A stretch of DNA of 64,000 nucleotides from Flavobacterium sp. HTF (GTDB lineage Bacteria; Bacteroidota; Bacteroidia; Flavobacteriales; Flavobacteriaceae). Positions 1-8,986 of this stretch are shown piece by piece. Position numbers and translations under genes: made by a program. The DNA is taken from the NCBI RefSeq assembly GCF_003105115.1, contig NZ_QETH01000002.1:62001-126000 (forward strand). Direction: 5' to 3'. Numbering within the stretch: the stretch's first letter is position 1; each line of letters opens with the position of its first letter. The notes below the pieces were generated by a model, which searched no databases, was not told where the DNA came from, and saw only the letters and a list, made by a program, of their open reading frames with translations.

Positions 1-1290
1 GATCAGAAAAACACGAATGCCATCGTAGGGAATTCGTTTGGTTCTAAAGAAATTTTTGGCGGTACAGGGGTTCCTTTTAATCCGGAATTAGTCAAAAAAG
101 ATTTTCCGATTTTAAGGGAAACCGTAAACGGAAAACCTTTAGTCTGGTTTGATAATGCGGCAACGACACAAAAACCACAATCGGTTATTGACAGAATTGC
201 GTATTTCTATGAGCATGAGAATTCTAACATTCACCGCGCCGCACATGAACTGGCCGCAAGGGCATCTGATGCTTACGAAGCGGCCCGTGAAAAAGTAAAA
301 ACATTTCTGAATGCCAAATCGGTAAACGAAATTGTTTTTGTCCGCGGTGCTACAGAAGGAATCAATCTCGTGGCACAAAGCTGGGGAGAGAACAATTTAG
401 TTGCTGGTGATGAAATCATTGTCAGTAATCTCGAGCACCATGCGAACATTGTTCCGTGGAAAAGACTAGCGGATAGAAAAGGCTTAAAACTTCGTGTAAT
501 TCCGGTTGATGATGATGGGCAAATCCTTTTAGACGAATATGTAAAACTGCTAAATTCCAAGACACGTTTGGTTGCTTTTACACAAGTTTCAAATGCTCTT
601 GGAACAGTTACTCCTGCTAAAAAAATAGTAGAACTGGCACATGCAGCCGGAGCAAAAGTTCTTATTGACGGAGCACAATCTGTCTCGCACATGAAAGTAG
701 ATGTCCAGCATTTAAACCCGGACTGGCTTGTTTTTTCGGGACATAAATTGTTTGGCCCAACGGGAATCGGGGCTTTATATGGCAAGGAAGATTTATTAAA
801 TGAAATGGAGCCTTATCAATCTGGGGGAAATATGATTCAGGATGTGACTTTTGAGGAAATCAAATACCACAAAGCACCAAATCGTTTTGAAGCCGGAACC
901 GGAAACATTGCTGATGCAATTGGACTCGGAGCTGCGATCGACTATGTAACAAAACTAGGAATTGAAGCGATTGGACAATACGAACACTATTTGTTGGACT
1001 ATGCTACGAATTTGCTAAAAGAAATTCCGGGCGTACGTTTAATCGGAACTGCCAAAGACAAGGCGAGCGTTTTATCTTTTACTTTGCAGGGTTACACCAA
1101 CGATCAGGTGGGTCAGGCTTTGAACAGAGAAGGTGTTGCGGTTAGAACCGGGCATCATTGTGCGCAGCCAATTTTACGTCGAATGGGAGTTGAAACCACT
1201 GTTCGCCCTTCACTGGCATTTTACAACACTACACAAGACGTTGATACCTTCATCAAAACATTGTGGGAACTGAAAAAAGTCAGGTTATAA
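1..1290 (+). CDS. Cysteine desulfurase (SufS class), family 2A encapsulin cargo-like, 5' truncated
   Basis: PLP enzyme that removes sulfur from cysteine and holds it as a persulfide. The frame is open from base 1, so the start lies outside the window. The first 35 or so visible residues are an extension, and the catalytic fold begins near DFPILRETVNG. Visible motifs are VRGATEGINLVA, SNLEHHANIVPW, SGHKLFGPTGIGALYG (PLP lysine in the SGHK motif) and RTGHHCAQPILRR (persulfide Cys). The wording ENSNIHRAAHELAARASDAYE-like, EAGTGNIADAIGLGAA and TGHHCAQPILRR matches my memory of encapsulin family 2A cargo desulfurases better than ordinary SufS, which has CAMP or CAQP with a different follow-on. In those systems a disordered N-terminal region directs loading into the shell, and the shell gene would lie upstream, out of view. 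The desulfurase call is firm. The cargo assignment is inference. Confidence 0.9.
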   Translation, partial: DQKNTNAIVGNSFGSKEIFGGTGVPFNPELVKKDFPILRETVNGKPLVWFDNAATTQKPQSVIDRIAYFYEHENSNIHRAAHELAARASDAYEAAREKVKTFLNAKSVNEIVFVRGATEGINLVAQSWGENNLVAGDEIIVSNLEHHANIVPWKRLADRKGLKLRVIPVDDDGQILLDEYVKLLNSKTRLVAFTQVSNALGTVTPAKKIVELAHAAGAKVLIDGAQSVSHMKVDVQHLNPDWLVFSGHKLFGPTGIGALYGKEDLLNEMEPYQSGGNMIQDVTFEEIKYHKAPNRFEAGTGNIADAIGLGAAIDYVTKLGIEAIGQYEHYLLDYATNLLKEIPGVRLIGTAKDKASVLSFTLQGYTNDQVGQALNREGVAVRTGHHCAQPILRRMGVETTVRPSLAFYNTTQDVDTFIKTLWELKKVRL

Positions 1291-1372
1291 AATAAAAATG
1301 AGTCAGTGCTTAAAAAACACTGACTCAAAGAAATAGTTACTTTTTTTGATATTTTAAGTAATTATAACCAGA

Positions 1373-1400
1373 AGGTGTTCGCCGCGGCGAACGCCTTTTT
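1373..1400 (+). terminator. Intrinsic terminator of the desulfurase gene
   Basis: A GC-rich hairpin pairs GGTGTTCGCC with GGCGAACGCC, with one G-U pair, and is followed by a T run. A second dyad (GAGTCAGTG / CACTGACTC, 1300-1326) lies just after the gene. Read on the minus strand it is followed by T residues, so it may stop rocD transcripts. Confidence 0.8.
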
Positions 1401-1427
1401 TATTTGATTAAAGTTACGCAGAAATAA

Positions 1428-2681
1428 TTAATTTCTGAATTCGTTCAAAGATTTCTCGATAATTTCAAGACATTCCTGAATTTGTTCTTCAGTGATTACC
1501 AAAGGCGGTGCCAGTCTGATTTTATTTCCGTGTGTTGGTTTTGCCAATAATCCGTTATCCCTGAATTTTAAACAGATTTCCCAGGCCAGATCAGAATCTT
1601 CATCACTGTTTATTACAATGGCATTCAATAAACCTTTTCCGCGAACCAGCGTAATCAGGTTGTTGCGTTCAGCGATTTCGTTTAACCCTTTTCTTAAAAT
1701 TATTCCAAGACGTTCCGCATTTTCGGCTAATTTTTCGTCTTTCACCACTTCAAGAGCGGCAATTGCAACAGCTGCTGCAACAGGATTTCCACCAAAAGTA
1801 GATCCGTGTTGTCCAGGTCTGATTACATTCATAATTTCATTATTGGCTAAAACTGCAGAAACCGGGTAAACTCCACCAGAAACAGCTTTACCAAGAATTA
1901 AAATATCCGGTTGTACATTTTCGTGATGCACAGCCAGTAATTTCCCGGTACGGGCAATTCCGGTTTGCACTTCGTCAGCAATAAACAAAACATTGTGTTT
2001 TTCACAAAGTGCTTTTGCTTTAGCCAAATATCCTTCAGAAGGCACATAAACCCCTGCTTCACCCTGAATTGGTTCTACAAGAAAACCTGCAATATTTTTA
2101 GATGATTCTAAAGCTTTTTCAAGTGCTTCGAGATTATCATACTCAATTTTTATAAATCCGTCTGTAAAAGGTCCAAAGTTTTTACGGGCACTTTCATCAT
2201 TCGAGAAAGAAATAATGGTTGTTGTTCTTCCATGAAAATTATTTTCACAAACAATAATCTGTGCCATGTCTTCATGAATTCCTTTTACTTCATAAGCCCA
2301 TTTTCTACATAGTTTAAGAGCAGTCTCAACCGCTTCTGCACCGGTATTCATTGGCAATACTTTATCAAAACCAAAATAATTGGTAATGTATTCTTCGTAA
2401 TTACCCAATTTATCATTGTAAAAAGCGCGTGATGTCAAACTAAGTGTTTGTGCCTGACTGATCATGGCTCCAACAATTTTAGGATGGCAATGCCCCTGGT
2501 TTACCGCAGAATAAGCAGATAAAAAGTCATAATATTTTTTACCATCTACGTCCCAAACGTACACACCTTCTCCTTTTTCTAAAACTACCGGAAGCGGATG
2601 ATAATTATGAGCTCCGTATTTATTTTCTTTTTCAATCAAAACTTCTGATTTTGATGAAAGAATTTCCTGCTTATGTCCCAT
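1428..2681 (-). CDS. rocD: Ornithine aminotransferase
   Basis: Class III PLP aminotransferase, 417 residues, the usual length for the bacterial and eukaryotic ornithine-oxo-acid transaminase. It converts ornithine and 2-oxoglutarate to glutamate semialdehyde and glutamate in arginine and ornithine breakdown. Visible signatures are [20 protein letters not shown] near the N terminus, the substrate and PLP-site segments [17 protein letters not shown] and [12 protein letters not shown], the [12 protein letters not shown] segment, and the PLP lysine in [19 protein letters not shown]. It is transcribed divergently from an Lrp/AsnC regulator across about 200 bp, an arrangement that suggests local control by that regulator. 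The start is the ATG of [11 protein letters not shown]. Confident call. Confidence 0.95.
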   Translation of the reverse strand: MGHKQEILSSKSEVLIEKENKYGAHNYHPLPVVLEKGEGVYVWDVDGKKYYDFLSAYSAVNQGHCHPKIVGAMISQAQTLSLTSRAFYNDKLGNYEEYITNYFGFDKVLPMNTGAEAVETALKLCRKWAYEVKGIHEDMAQIIVCENNFHGRTTTIISFSNDESARKNFGPFTDGFIKIEYDNLEALEKALESSKNIAGFLVEPIQGEAGVYVPSEGYLAKAKALCEKHNVLFIADEVQTGIARTGKLLAVHHENVQPDILILGKAVSGGVYPVSAVLANNEIMNVIRPGQHGSTFGGNPVAAAVAIAALEVVKDEKLAENAERLGIILRKGLNEIAERNNLITLVRGKGLLNAIVINSDEDSDLAWEICLKFRDNGLLAKPTHGNKIRLAPPLVITEEQIQECLEIIEKSLNEFRN

Positions 2682-2702
2682 GCTATTTGTTTTTTATTGA
2701 AA

Positions 2703-2710
2703 CAAAAATA
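2703..2710 (-). promoter_or_regulatory. Candidate -7 box for rocD
   Basis: On the minus strand this reads TATTTTTG, an exact match to the Bacteroidota -7 consensus TAnnTTTG, about 22 bases before the rocD start. I see no clear TTG at the -33 position, so this is a modest call. Confidence 0.4.
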
Positions 2711-2881
2711 TAAAATTTATTTATTTATCATTAAAAAATAATTATTTTTAACTTCAAATAGAAACTAAAAAATTAAAATCACTTTTATACAAGTAAAAAT
2801 AAGTCATTTTAAATTTAAGCAATAATCAGGGCTACATTAGAGTTATTTCTATCTTTACAAAATCACACCAAAAAAAGTTGC

Positions 2882-3334
2882 ATGGATATTTTAGATGAAT
2901 TTGATATAAAAATCATAAAAGAGTTAGAAAAAGACGGAAGAATTGCCTATTCGACAATCGCAACTAATTTAAAAATTTCAAATACAATGGTGCATCAGCG
3001 TATCAGCCGTTTATTTGAACAGGGGATTATTACCGGAATTAAACCCATATTAAACGAAAAACAAATCGGCTACGACTGGGCTTCCTTTACCGGAATTACA
3101 TTAAATAAAGATTCTGATTCAGACAGGATTATAGAGGCCTTAAAAGAGATTCCTGAAATTACGGAATGCTATTTTGTAACCGGTTCTTTTACCTTGTATC
3201 TAAAGATTACGGCAAAAAATCACGAACATATGCGTAAAATATTATATGAAAAAATAGATAATATTCCGGGTATCGCCAAAACTGATTCAATGGTAGAGCT
3301 CGGATGTGCTTTTAAACGCAATGTCAGCTTATAA
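2882..3334 (+). CDS. Lrp/AsnC family transcriptional regulator
   Basis: A 150-residue protein with the standard two-part layout. The N-terminal winged helix-turn-helix (about residues 1-60) starts DILDEFDIKIIKELEKDGR and has the recognition region KISNTMVHQRISRLFEQG. The C-terminal RAM or AsnC_trans_reg ligand-binding and oligomerisation domain includes ITECYFVTGSFTLYLKITA. Such regulators usually sense amino acids. The divergent neighbour is rocD, so arginine, ornithine or a related amino acid is a sensible effector guess, and autoregulation from the shared spacer is likely. The ATG at 2882 gives the normal N terminus. Family assignment is secure and the ligand is inference. Confidence 0.92.
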   Translation: MDILDEFDIKIIKELEKDGRIAYSTIATNLKISNTMVHQRISRLFEQGIITGIKPILNEKQIGYDWASFTGITLNKDSDSDRIIEALKEIPEITECYFVTGSFTLYLKITAKNHEHMRKILYEKIDNIPGIAKTDSMVELGCAFKRNVSL

Positions 3335-3382
3335 TCCTCTTATTTCTAAATAATTGACAAATAAAATTATCATATTCACAAA

Positions 3383-3413
3383 CCTCGGAAGAAATAGCTT
3401 TCGAGGTTTTTTT
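3383..3413 (+). terminator. Intrinsic terminator after the Lrp/AsnC gene
   Basis: Stem CCTCGGAA / TTTCGAGG around an 8-base loop, followed by seven T residues. It separates the regulator from the dienelactone hydrolase gene. Confidence 0.8.
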
Positions 3414-3455
3414 GTAACAATATATTTCTGATATTTGTTTTAAAATTGTAAAATC

Positions 3456-4229
3456 ATGAAAAATTCAGCCCTCCTTATCTTTGCTACTATACTGTTTTCT
3501 AACGCTATAAATGCACAATTAAAAACTGTAAAATATGCTGATGGAAATCAGGCATTAAACGGTTTGTTTATAAAATCTGCCAAAAAAAGCAGCAATAATC
3601 CCGGTATTTTACTTTTACCGGCCTGGCTCGGAATCGACAATGCCTCAAAAGGAATTGCCGAAGAATTATCAAAATTAGGCTATCACGTTTTTATTGCTGA
3701 TATCTATGGCGAAGGCAACTATCCAAAAAATCCTGCTGAAGCCGGAAAACAAGCCGGATATTATAAAACGAATTATGCAGAATATCAGAAGAGAATCAAT
3801 GCTGCTTTGCAGGAATTAATCAAATCGGGTGCAAATGCAGATAACATCGTAGCCATCGGATATTGCTTTGGAGGAACCGGAGTTCTTGAAGCTGCACGCG
3901 GGCACTTAAACCTAAAAGGCGTTGCTTCTTTTCACGGAGGTTTGGGCAGAGATGCTGCAAGAACAGTTGAGCCTATTACCACGAAAGTTTTGGTATGTCA
4001 TGGAGCCGACGATCCGTTTGTATCAAAAGAAGAAATAACCGCTTTTCAACAGGAAATGCGCGATTCCAAAGCAGACTGGCAAATGATTTATTATGCTAAT
4101 GCTGTACATTCCTTTACCAATCCGGAATCAGGAAGCGATAATTCTAAAGGGGCAGCTTACAATCCTGTTGCAGCAAAAAGATCATTTGAACATTTACAGC
4201 TTTTCCTGAATGAAGTTTTAAAGAAATAA
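3456..4229 (+). CDS. Secreted dienelactone hydrolase family protein
   Basis: An alpha/beta hydrolase of 257 residues with an N-terminal signal peptide (about residues 1-20, ending NAINA before QLK). The catalytic triad typical of dienelactone hydrolases is visible: nucleophile Cys137 in GYCFGG, Asp in CHGADDPF (about 185) and His218 in AVHSF. The Cys nucleophile is the hallmark of the DLH family, as against the Ser of ordinary lipases. The signal peptide suggests a periplasmic enzyme, so the natural substrate is probably not the classical dienelactone and I do not assign one. It is followed 43 bases later by a DUF3667 gene on the same strand. Confidence 0.9.
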   Translation: MKNSALLIFATILFSNAINAQLKTVKYADGNQALNGLFIKSAKKSSNNPGILLLPAWLGIDNASKGIAEELSKLGYHVFIADIYGEGNYPKNPAEAGKQAGYYKTNYAEYQKRINAALQELIKSGANADNIVAIGYCFGGTGVLEAARGHLNLKGVASFHGGLGRDAARTVEPITTKVLVCHGADDPFVSKEEITAFQQEMRDSKADWQMIYYANAVHSFTNPESGSDNSKGAAYNPVAAKRSFEHLQLFLNEVLKK

Positions 4230-4272
4230 AACCCAATATTAAACTACCCAAAACCAAATCAGTTAATTACCA

Positions 4273-5241
4273 ATGTCACATAACAAAATTAGAGAAGATA
4301 AAACCTGTCTGAACTGCAGGCATGTTGTCGAACAAAAATTCTGTCCAAATTGCGGTCAGGAAAACAGTGATTCCAGAAAAACATTCCATCATTTATTTAT
4401 TCATTTTTTTGAAGATTTAACGCACTATGAAAATGCTTTCTGGAAAACCATAAAGAATTTACTTTTTAAGCCTTCCACTTTAACCAAAGAATATCTCTCC
4501 GGAAAGAGGCTGTCTTATTTAGCACCTGTTCGTTTATATATCTTCATCAGTTTTATCACTTTTTTCCTGATTGCCATATTTCCAAGCAAAGTCGGAGAAG
4601 GCATTGACAAAAGCGAAAAAGCACTTGCAAAAGAAATCGCAAAGACAAAAAAAGAAGCGCATGTGGAGTCTGAAAGAAAGTATTTTAAATTAAAGACAAT
4701 GAAGGAAATAGACTCCATTCAGAAATACGGAAAGGAAAATGACAAACTTTCTGATTTTCAGTATTGGGCTTATGAAAAGGTGGTACACGTTACGGAACAC
4801 AATACACAAAGAGAAATTATTGAAAAGTTTATTGAATCTTTTTTTCATAACATTCCAAAAATCCTCTTTATAATTATGCCTTTTTTCGCGTTCTTTTTAT
4901 GGATTTTTCATAGTAAAAAGAAGTGGTATTATTTTGATCACGGAATTTTTACGCTGCATTATTTTTCATTTCTGCTGCTAATTTTCCTAATCTTGTTTAT
5001 TGTAAACAAAATAGCCGGTCTATTTGGATCAGATAATCCATTAACATACCTGGCAGATATTATTACCTTTGTCGGAACGCTCTGGATGTGTTATTATTTT
5101 TATCCTGCCCATCACCGTTTTTATGGCGAACCAAGAATTGTCTCATTTGTTAAAAGTGTAACATTATTCATTATAAACTCGTTTTTTATTTTATTTTTAC
5201 TAACTTTTTATGTTTTCTACATATTTATCAATTTACACTAA
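4273..5241 (+). CDS. DUF3667 domain membrane protein with zinc ribbon
   Basis: A 322-residue protein of unknown function. It opens with a short zinc ribbon (Cys12, Cys15, Cys24, Cys27 in CLNC and CPNC), then the conserved DUF3667 segment with FHHLFIHFFEDLTHYENAFW and LFKPSTLTKEYLSGKR. About five hydrophobic segments follow (near 92-110, 195-214, 227-248, 262-280, 296-318), with a charged 80-residue stretch between the first and second. It should be an inner-membrane protein with a cytoplasmic metal-binding N terminus. It ends seven bases before the start of the M28 peptidase gene, so the two are probably cotranscribed. Confidence 0.85.
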   Translation: MSHNKIREDKTCLNCRHVVEQKFCPNCGQENSDSRKTFHHLFIHFFEDLTHYENAFWKTIKNLLFKPSTLTKEYLSGKRLSYLAPVRLYIFISFITFFLIAIFPSKVGEGIDKSEKALAKEIAKTKKEAHVESERKYFKLKTMKEIDSIQKYGKENDKLSDFQYWAYEKVVHVTEHNTQREIIEKFIESFFHNIPKILFIIMPFFAFFLWIFHSKKKWYYFDHGIFTLHYFSFLLLIFLILFIVNKIAGLFGSDNPLTYLADIITFVGTLWMCYYFYPAHHRFYGEPRIVSFVKSVTLFIINSFFILFLLTFYVFYIFINLH

Positions 5242-5248
5242 ACTCAAA

Positions 5249-6265
5249 ATGAGAAAATTTTTAATCTTATTATTAATTGCTTCCGCATTTTCATGTGAAA
5301 GTACACACTCTGTTGTATCTGGAGATAACTCAGATCCAACAAAATACATAAAAGTTATTACTGAAAAAGACCTGAAAACAATGTTATATATTGTAGCTTC
5401 CGATGAAATGGAAGGTCGCGAAACCGGTTCGAAAGGACAGAAAAAAGCGGGTCTTTACATGATTGAGCAATACAAAAAAAATGGTGTTTCGTTTCCTAAA
5501 GGAGCAAAAGATTATTATCAGCCGGTTCCGGCAGCGTTTTTAAATGCAAAACGTAACGAAAACCTTCCTGATTCTGAAAATATCTGGGCGTATATTGAAG
5601 GTTCTGAAAAACCGAATGAAATACTGGTAATTTCTGCTCATTATGATCACGTTGGAATCAAAAACGGAGATATTTACAATGGTGCCGATGATGATGGTTC
5701 AGGTACTGTAGCGGTTATCGAAATGGCTAAAGCATTCGCTAAAGCGAAAAAGGACGGCCACGGACCAAAACGTTCTATTTTGTTCCTGCATGTTACGGGT
5801 GAAGAACACGGTTTGCACGGTTCTCGCTATTACTCTGAAAATCCGTTATTTCCAATTGCAAATACAATTGCTGATATCAATATTGATATGATTGGCCGTC
5901 GTGATGTAGAGCACGCAAAAACAAATAATTATGTATATGTAATTGGTGCAGACAGATTATCATCAGACCTGCATAATGCGGTTGTTTCCCAAAACGAAAA
6001 ATATACTAAAGTAGATTTAGACTTTAAATTTAATGATCCAAAAGATCCAAATCATTTTTATGAGCGTTCTGATCACTACAACTTTGCAAAACATGGTATT
6101 CCTGCTGTCTTCTTCTTCAACGGAGTTCATGAAGATTACCACGGTAAAGGCGACGAACCTCAAAAAATTGAATACGACGCTTTAACAAAAAGAACACAGT
6201 TAGCTTTTGTCGTGGCCTGGGATTTGGCAAACAGACCTGAGAGACCGGTAGTTGATAAGAAGTAA
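5249..6265 (+). CDS. M28 family zinc aminopeptidase, lipoprotein
   Basis: A metallopeptidase of about 338 residues. I start it at the ATG at 5249 (MRKFLILLLIASAFSCES) rather than 5210, because this start gives a clean lipoprotein signal (Cys in FSCES) and avoids overlap with the DUF3667 gene. The co-catalytic zinc-site motifs of family M28 are visible: SAHYDHVG (His), NGADDDGSG (bridging Asp), GEEHGLHGS (Glu-Glu), NIDMIGR (Asp) and HEDYH near the C terminus (His). The enzyme should release N-terminal amino acids from peptides in the cell envelope. Octad repeats begin immediately after the stop codon. Confidence 0.93.
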   Translation: MRKFLILLLIASAFSCESTHSVVSGDNSDPTKYIKVITEKDLKTMLYIVASDEMEGRETGSKGQKKAGLYMIEQYKKNGVSFPKGAKDYYQPVPAAFLNAKRNENLPDSENIWAYIEGSEKPNEILVISAHYDHVGIKNGDIYNGADDDGSGTVAVIEMAKAFAKAKKDGHGPKRSILFLHVTGEEHGLHGSRYYSENPLFPIANTIADINIDMIGRRDVEHAKTNNYVYVIGADRLSSDLHNAVVSQNEKYTKVDLDFKFNDPKDPNHFYERSDHYNFAKHGIPAVFFFNGVHEDYHGKGDEPQKIEYDALTKRTQLAFVVAWDLANRPERPVVDKK

Positions 6266-6303
6266 GTTCCTGAGGTTCTAAGGTGCTGAGGTTCTAAGGT
6301 TTT
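6265..6303 (+). repeat. Octad repeat array, forward arm
   Basis: Four AGGT cores start at 6273, 6281, 6289 and 6297, an exact 8-base period with variants of AGGTTCTA and AGGTGCTG. The same family returns in inverted orientation at 6382-6418, so the two arms could pair around the terminator between them. Confidence 0.75.
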
Positions 6304-6322
6304 TAGCCTGTTAGATAAAAAC

Positions 6323-6357
6323 AAAAAAGGGATGAGTTTAAAACTCATCCCTTTTTT
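6323..6357. terminator. Bidirectional terminator between the M28 gene and rho
   Basis: A near-perfect dyad with arms AAAGGGATGAGTTT and AAACTCATCCCTTT, flanked by A residues on the left and T residues on the right. It can act on both converging transcripts. Confidence 0.85.
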
Positions 6358-6381
6358 ATATTGTAGATTTTCAGAAGCAAA

Positions 6382-6418
6382 CCTTAGTACCTTAGTACCT
6401 CAGCCCCTTAGAACCTTT
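6382..6418 (-). repeat. Octad repeat array, inverted arm
   Basis: CCTTAG or CCTCAG cores start at 6382, 6390, 6398, 6406 and 6414, again an exact 8-base period. They are the reverse complement of the array at 6265-6303. The array stops two bases short of the rho stop codon. Confidence 0.75.
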
Positions 6419-6420
6419 AA

Positions 6421-8229
6421 TTAGTCATTCATAGAAATCAAAAACTCTTCGTTGTTTTTGGTTTTCTTGAAACGGTCGTTTACGAAATCCATTGATTCTA
6501 CCGGGTTCATATCTGAAAGATATTTACGCATGATCCACATTCTCTGAAGCGTTTTTTCGTCTAATAACAAGTCATCACGACGTGTACTTGATGAAGTAAG
6601 ATCAATTGCAGGGAAAATACGTTTATTTGCGATTTTACGGTCTAATTGAAGTTCCATGTTACCTGTACCTTTAAATTCCTCAAAGATAACCTCATCCATT
6701 TTAGAACCTGTTTCAGTCAATGCCGTTGCGATGATACTTAACGAACCACCGTTTTCAACATTTCTTGCAGCTCCAAAGAAACGTTTTGGTTTTTGAAGCG
6801 CATTGGCATCAACACCTCCACTTAAAACTTTTCCGGATGCCGGCTGTACGGTATTATAAGCTCTTGCCAAACGTGTAATCGAATCTAATAAAATTACAAC
6901 ATCATGTCCGCATTCTACTAAACGTTTTGCTTTTTCAAGAACGATATTGGCAATTTTTACGTGTTCTTGTGGTTCTCTGTCAAAAGTAGAAGCGATAACT
7001 TCTCCACGAACACTACGCTGCATATCTGTAACCTCCTCAGGACGTTCGTCGATCAAAAGTACAATTAGATAAACTTCAGGATGATTGGCTGCGATTGCAT
7101 TGGCAATGTCTTTTAGCAACATTGTTTTACCGGTTTTCGGTTGTGCGACTATCATACCACGCTGACCTTTTCCGATTGGAGAAAATAAATCAATAATACG
7201 GGTTGATATAGAACTGCCTTTTTCGGCTAATTTGAATTTTTCTGAAGGAAAAACCGGGGTAAGATGTTCGAAAGAAACTCTGTCTCGAACTACCTGAGGG
7301 TCATGTCCGTTAATTTTTAATACACGAACCAGAGGAAAAAATTTCTCGCCTTCTTTTGGAGGACGAACCACACCTTTTACGGTATCTCCTGTTTTTAAAC
7401 CAAACAATCTGATTTGTGAAGTGGATAAATAAATATCATCCGGTGAGGCTAAATAATTATAATCTGATGAACGTAAGAATCCGTATCCGTCCGGCATCAT
7501 TTCAAGGACACCTTCACTTTCTATAATTCCGTCAAACTCAAAGTCTGAATCCCTGAAATTATTGCTTTTTTTGTTTTTATGGTTTGGATTCTGGTTGTTG
7601 TTATTTGTGTTTCCATTCCCGTTCCCGTTTTGACTCTGATTTTGATTCTGATTCGGGTTTTGATTTGGGTTCTGGTTTTTATTTTGATTAGGATTAATCT
7701 TTTTTGCAGCAGTCGTAATTACCGGTTTGTCTTTATTTTGCTCCGAAATAACCGGTTCTGCACTTTCCTCGACAATAGTATCTTTTACTTCTTCTTTTTC
7801 CTTTTTTAAGGCCACTTTCTTTTCGTAAGCCGACTTACTAAATTTTACAATTTTAGGCTCTTTCTTGTTTGTTGCGGTATCTTCTGTAACTTCTTTCGTC
7901 TGAACTTCAGGAGTTTCGGCATTAACCGGAGCAGCTTCATTGTTTTGTGGAATTTCCTCTACCCTATCAAATTCTAAAACCGGAGCATTTTTTGCATTTG
8001 CCGCTTTTTTCACAGGAGCAATTCTCGTTCTCTTTGCCTTATCATCTTTAGCTTCTGACACCACAGCAGTTTTTGGCTCCTCAGCCGTTGAGCTGGCAGC
8101 CTGATGTGCTAAAATCTGACTAATCAAAGCCTCTTTTTTAACACCAGTAATCTTTATTGTTTTAGCTAACTTAGCTATTTCTTGAAGCTCAGCAAGCTTC
8201 ATTTCTTTTAATGCAGAAATATCAAACAT
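6421..8229 (-). CDS. rho: Transcription termination factor Rho
   Basis: Hexameric RNA-dependent ATPase that ends transcription. The protein has 602 residues against about 420 in E. coli. The order is a Rho_N SAP-like domain (1-45), a long charged and low-complexity insertion (about 46-230) with an almost pure Asn/Gln/Pro/Gly tract at 179-222, the RNA-binding cold-shock-like domain (about 232-310), and the ATPase core. Walker A is QPKTGKTM (363-370) and Walker B is [14 protein letters not shown], with the Q- and R-loop regions [15 protein letters not shown] and [10 protein letters not shown]. Large disordered insertions are known for Bacteroidota Rho, and one in Bacteroides has been linked to phase separation. 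The divergent neighbour encodes DUF4293, a common pairing in this phylum. Confidence 0.97.
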   Translation of the reverse strand: MFDISALKEMKLAELQEIAKLAKTIKITGVKKEALISQILAHQAASSTAEEPKTAVVSEAKDDKAKRTRIAPVKKAANAKNAPVLEFDRVEEIPQNNEAAPVNAETPEVQTKEVTEDTATNKKEPKIVKFSKSAYEKKVALKKEKEEVKDTIVEESAEPVISEQNKDKPVITTAAKKINPNQNKNQNPNQNPNQNQNQSQNGNGNGNTNNNNQNPNHKNKKSNNFRDSDFEFDGIIESEGVLEMMPDGYGFLRSSDYNYLASPDDIYLSTSQIRLFGLKTGDTVKGVVRPPKEGEKFFPLVRVLKINGHDPQVVRDRVSFEHLTPVFPSEKFKLAEKGSSISTRIIDLFSPIGKGQRGMIVAQPKTGKTMLLKDIANAIAANHPEVYLIVLLIDERPEEVTDMQRSVRGEVIASTFDREPQEHVKIANIVLEKAKRLVECGHDVVILLDSITRLARAYNTVQPASGKVLSGGVDANALQKPKRFFGAARNVENGGSLSIIATALTETGSKMDEVIFEEFKGTGNMELQLDRKIANKRIFPAIDLTSSSTRRDDLLLDEKTLQRMWIMRKYLSDMNPVESMDFVNDRFKKTKNNEEFLISMND

Positions 8230-8387
8230 GAATGTTCTATGAATTTAATTATTTTAAAGGAAATACTGTAAAAAGAATAGGTAGATATATATTTTCAATT
8301 GACCGCAGTATGAAGTGCTTACGGTATTATGATGCAATAATACGAATAAAATTTTATCATACAATAGTATTTATAAAAAAGAAAATA

Positions 8388-8395
8388 TATTTTTG
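8388..8395 (+). promoter_or_regulatory. Candidate -7 box for the DUF4293 gene
   Basis: TATTTTTG, an exact TAnnTTTG match 18 bases before the start codon, which would leave a very short leader. No clear -33 TTG is seen. Confidence 0.4.
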
Positions 8396-8412
8396 TAAAA
8401 CAATTTTAGACA

Positions 8413-8829
8413 ATGATACAACGAATTCAGACCATATATTTAATTCTTACCTTTATCATAACCGGGGTTTTGATGTTTTTTGTTCCGCTTTGGACATTAA
8501 ACACAGGGAAAGCATTCTATTTTATGCAGGACCAGGTTTACACTGTTTTATTGGGGTTAAGTACAATGCTTAGCATTATCAGCATTATTTCATATAAGAA
8601 AAGACAAAACCAGTTTGTAATGGGCAGACTGAATATAATATTAAACTTAATTTTATTAGGATTGTTTGTATATCGATCACTAAATCTATCTGGAGAAACA
8701 GTTAACGCTGTTTCAGAGAAAGGTATTGGGATGTTTCTACCAATTGTTGCTATCGTGTTATTAGTTTTAGCTAATAAGGCCATCAAAAAGGATGAAGATC
8801 TCGTAAAATCTGTGGATCGTTTGAGATAA
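8413..8829 (+). CDS. DUF4293 family membrane protein
   Basis: A 138-residue protein of unknown function with four predicted membrane helices (about 7-27, 42-60, 72-90, 106-122) and a short charged C-terminal tail. It begins MIQRIQTIYLILTF, a typical DUF4293 start. It lies divergent from rho, as this family often does in Bacteroidota, but I know of no demonstrated link to termination. The start ATG at 8413 is preferred to longer upstream frames because it begins right before the first helix and after a good -7 box. Confidence 0.88.
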   Translation: MIQRIQTIYLILTFIITGVLMFFVPLWTLNTGKAFYFMQDQVYTVLLGLSTMLSIISIISYKKRQNQFVMGRLNIILNLILLGLFVYRSLNLSGETVNAVSEKGIGMFLPIVAIVLLVLANKAIKKDEDLVKSVDRLR

Positions 8830-8858
8830 ACCTATAAACTTAATTTATTTGTGTGAAG

Positions 8859-8886
8859 AAACCCGGAATTTAATCCGGGTTTTTTT
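8859..8886 (+). terminator. Intrinsic terminator after the DUF4293 gene
   Basis: Stem AACCCGGA / TCCGGGTT around a six-base loop, followed by a T run. Confidence 0.85.
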
Positions 8887-8986
8887 GTGTTTAAAAATTA
8901 GTATCAAATGTAATCATCACTCAAAAATAGCGTCCAAAGTCTTTATTTGTAAGATATTTTACATAAATTTGAATACCGATTTGACG

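Noticed and set aside
1..1290. Ordinary SufS of the suf operon
   Set aside because: No sufBCDE or sufU gene follows, and the motif wording fits the encapsulin cargo type better; the upstream side is not visible, so this stays open.
7579..7809. Plus-strand frame opposite the Asn/Gln-rich part of rho
   Set aside because: It is a hydrophobic shadow (Val/Leu/Ile runs) of the low-complexity tract.
8232..8573. 113-codon frame in the rho-DUF4293 spacer
   Set aside because: It overlaps the DUF4293 gene by half, has no family features, and runs through the promoter.
8849..8986. Longer N terminus for the NarL-type regulator
   Set aside because: The added residues overlap a terminator and have no counterpart in the receiver fold.
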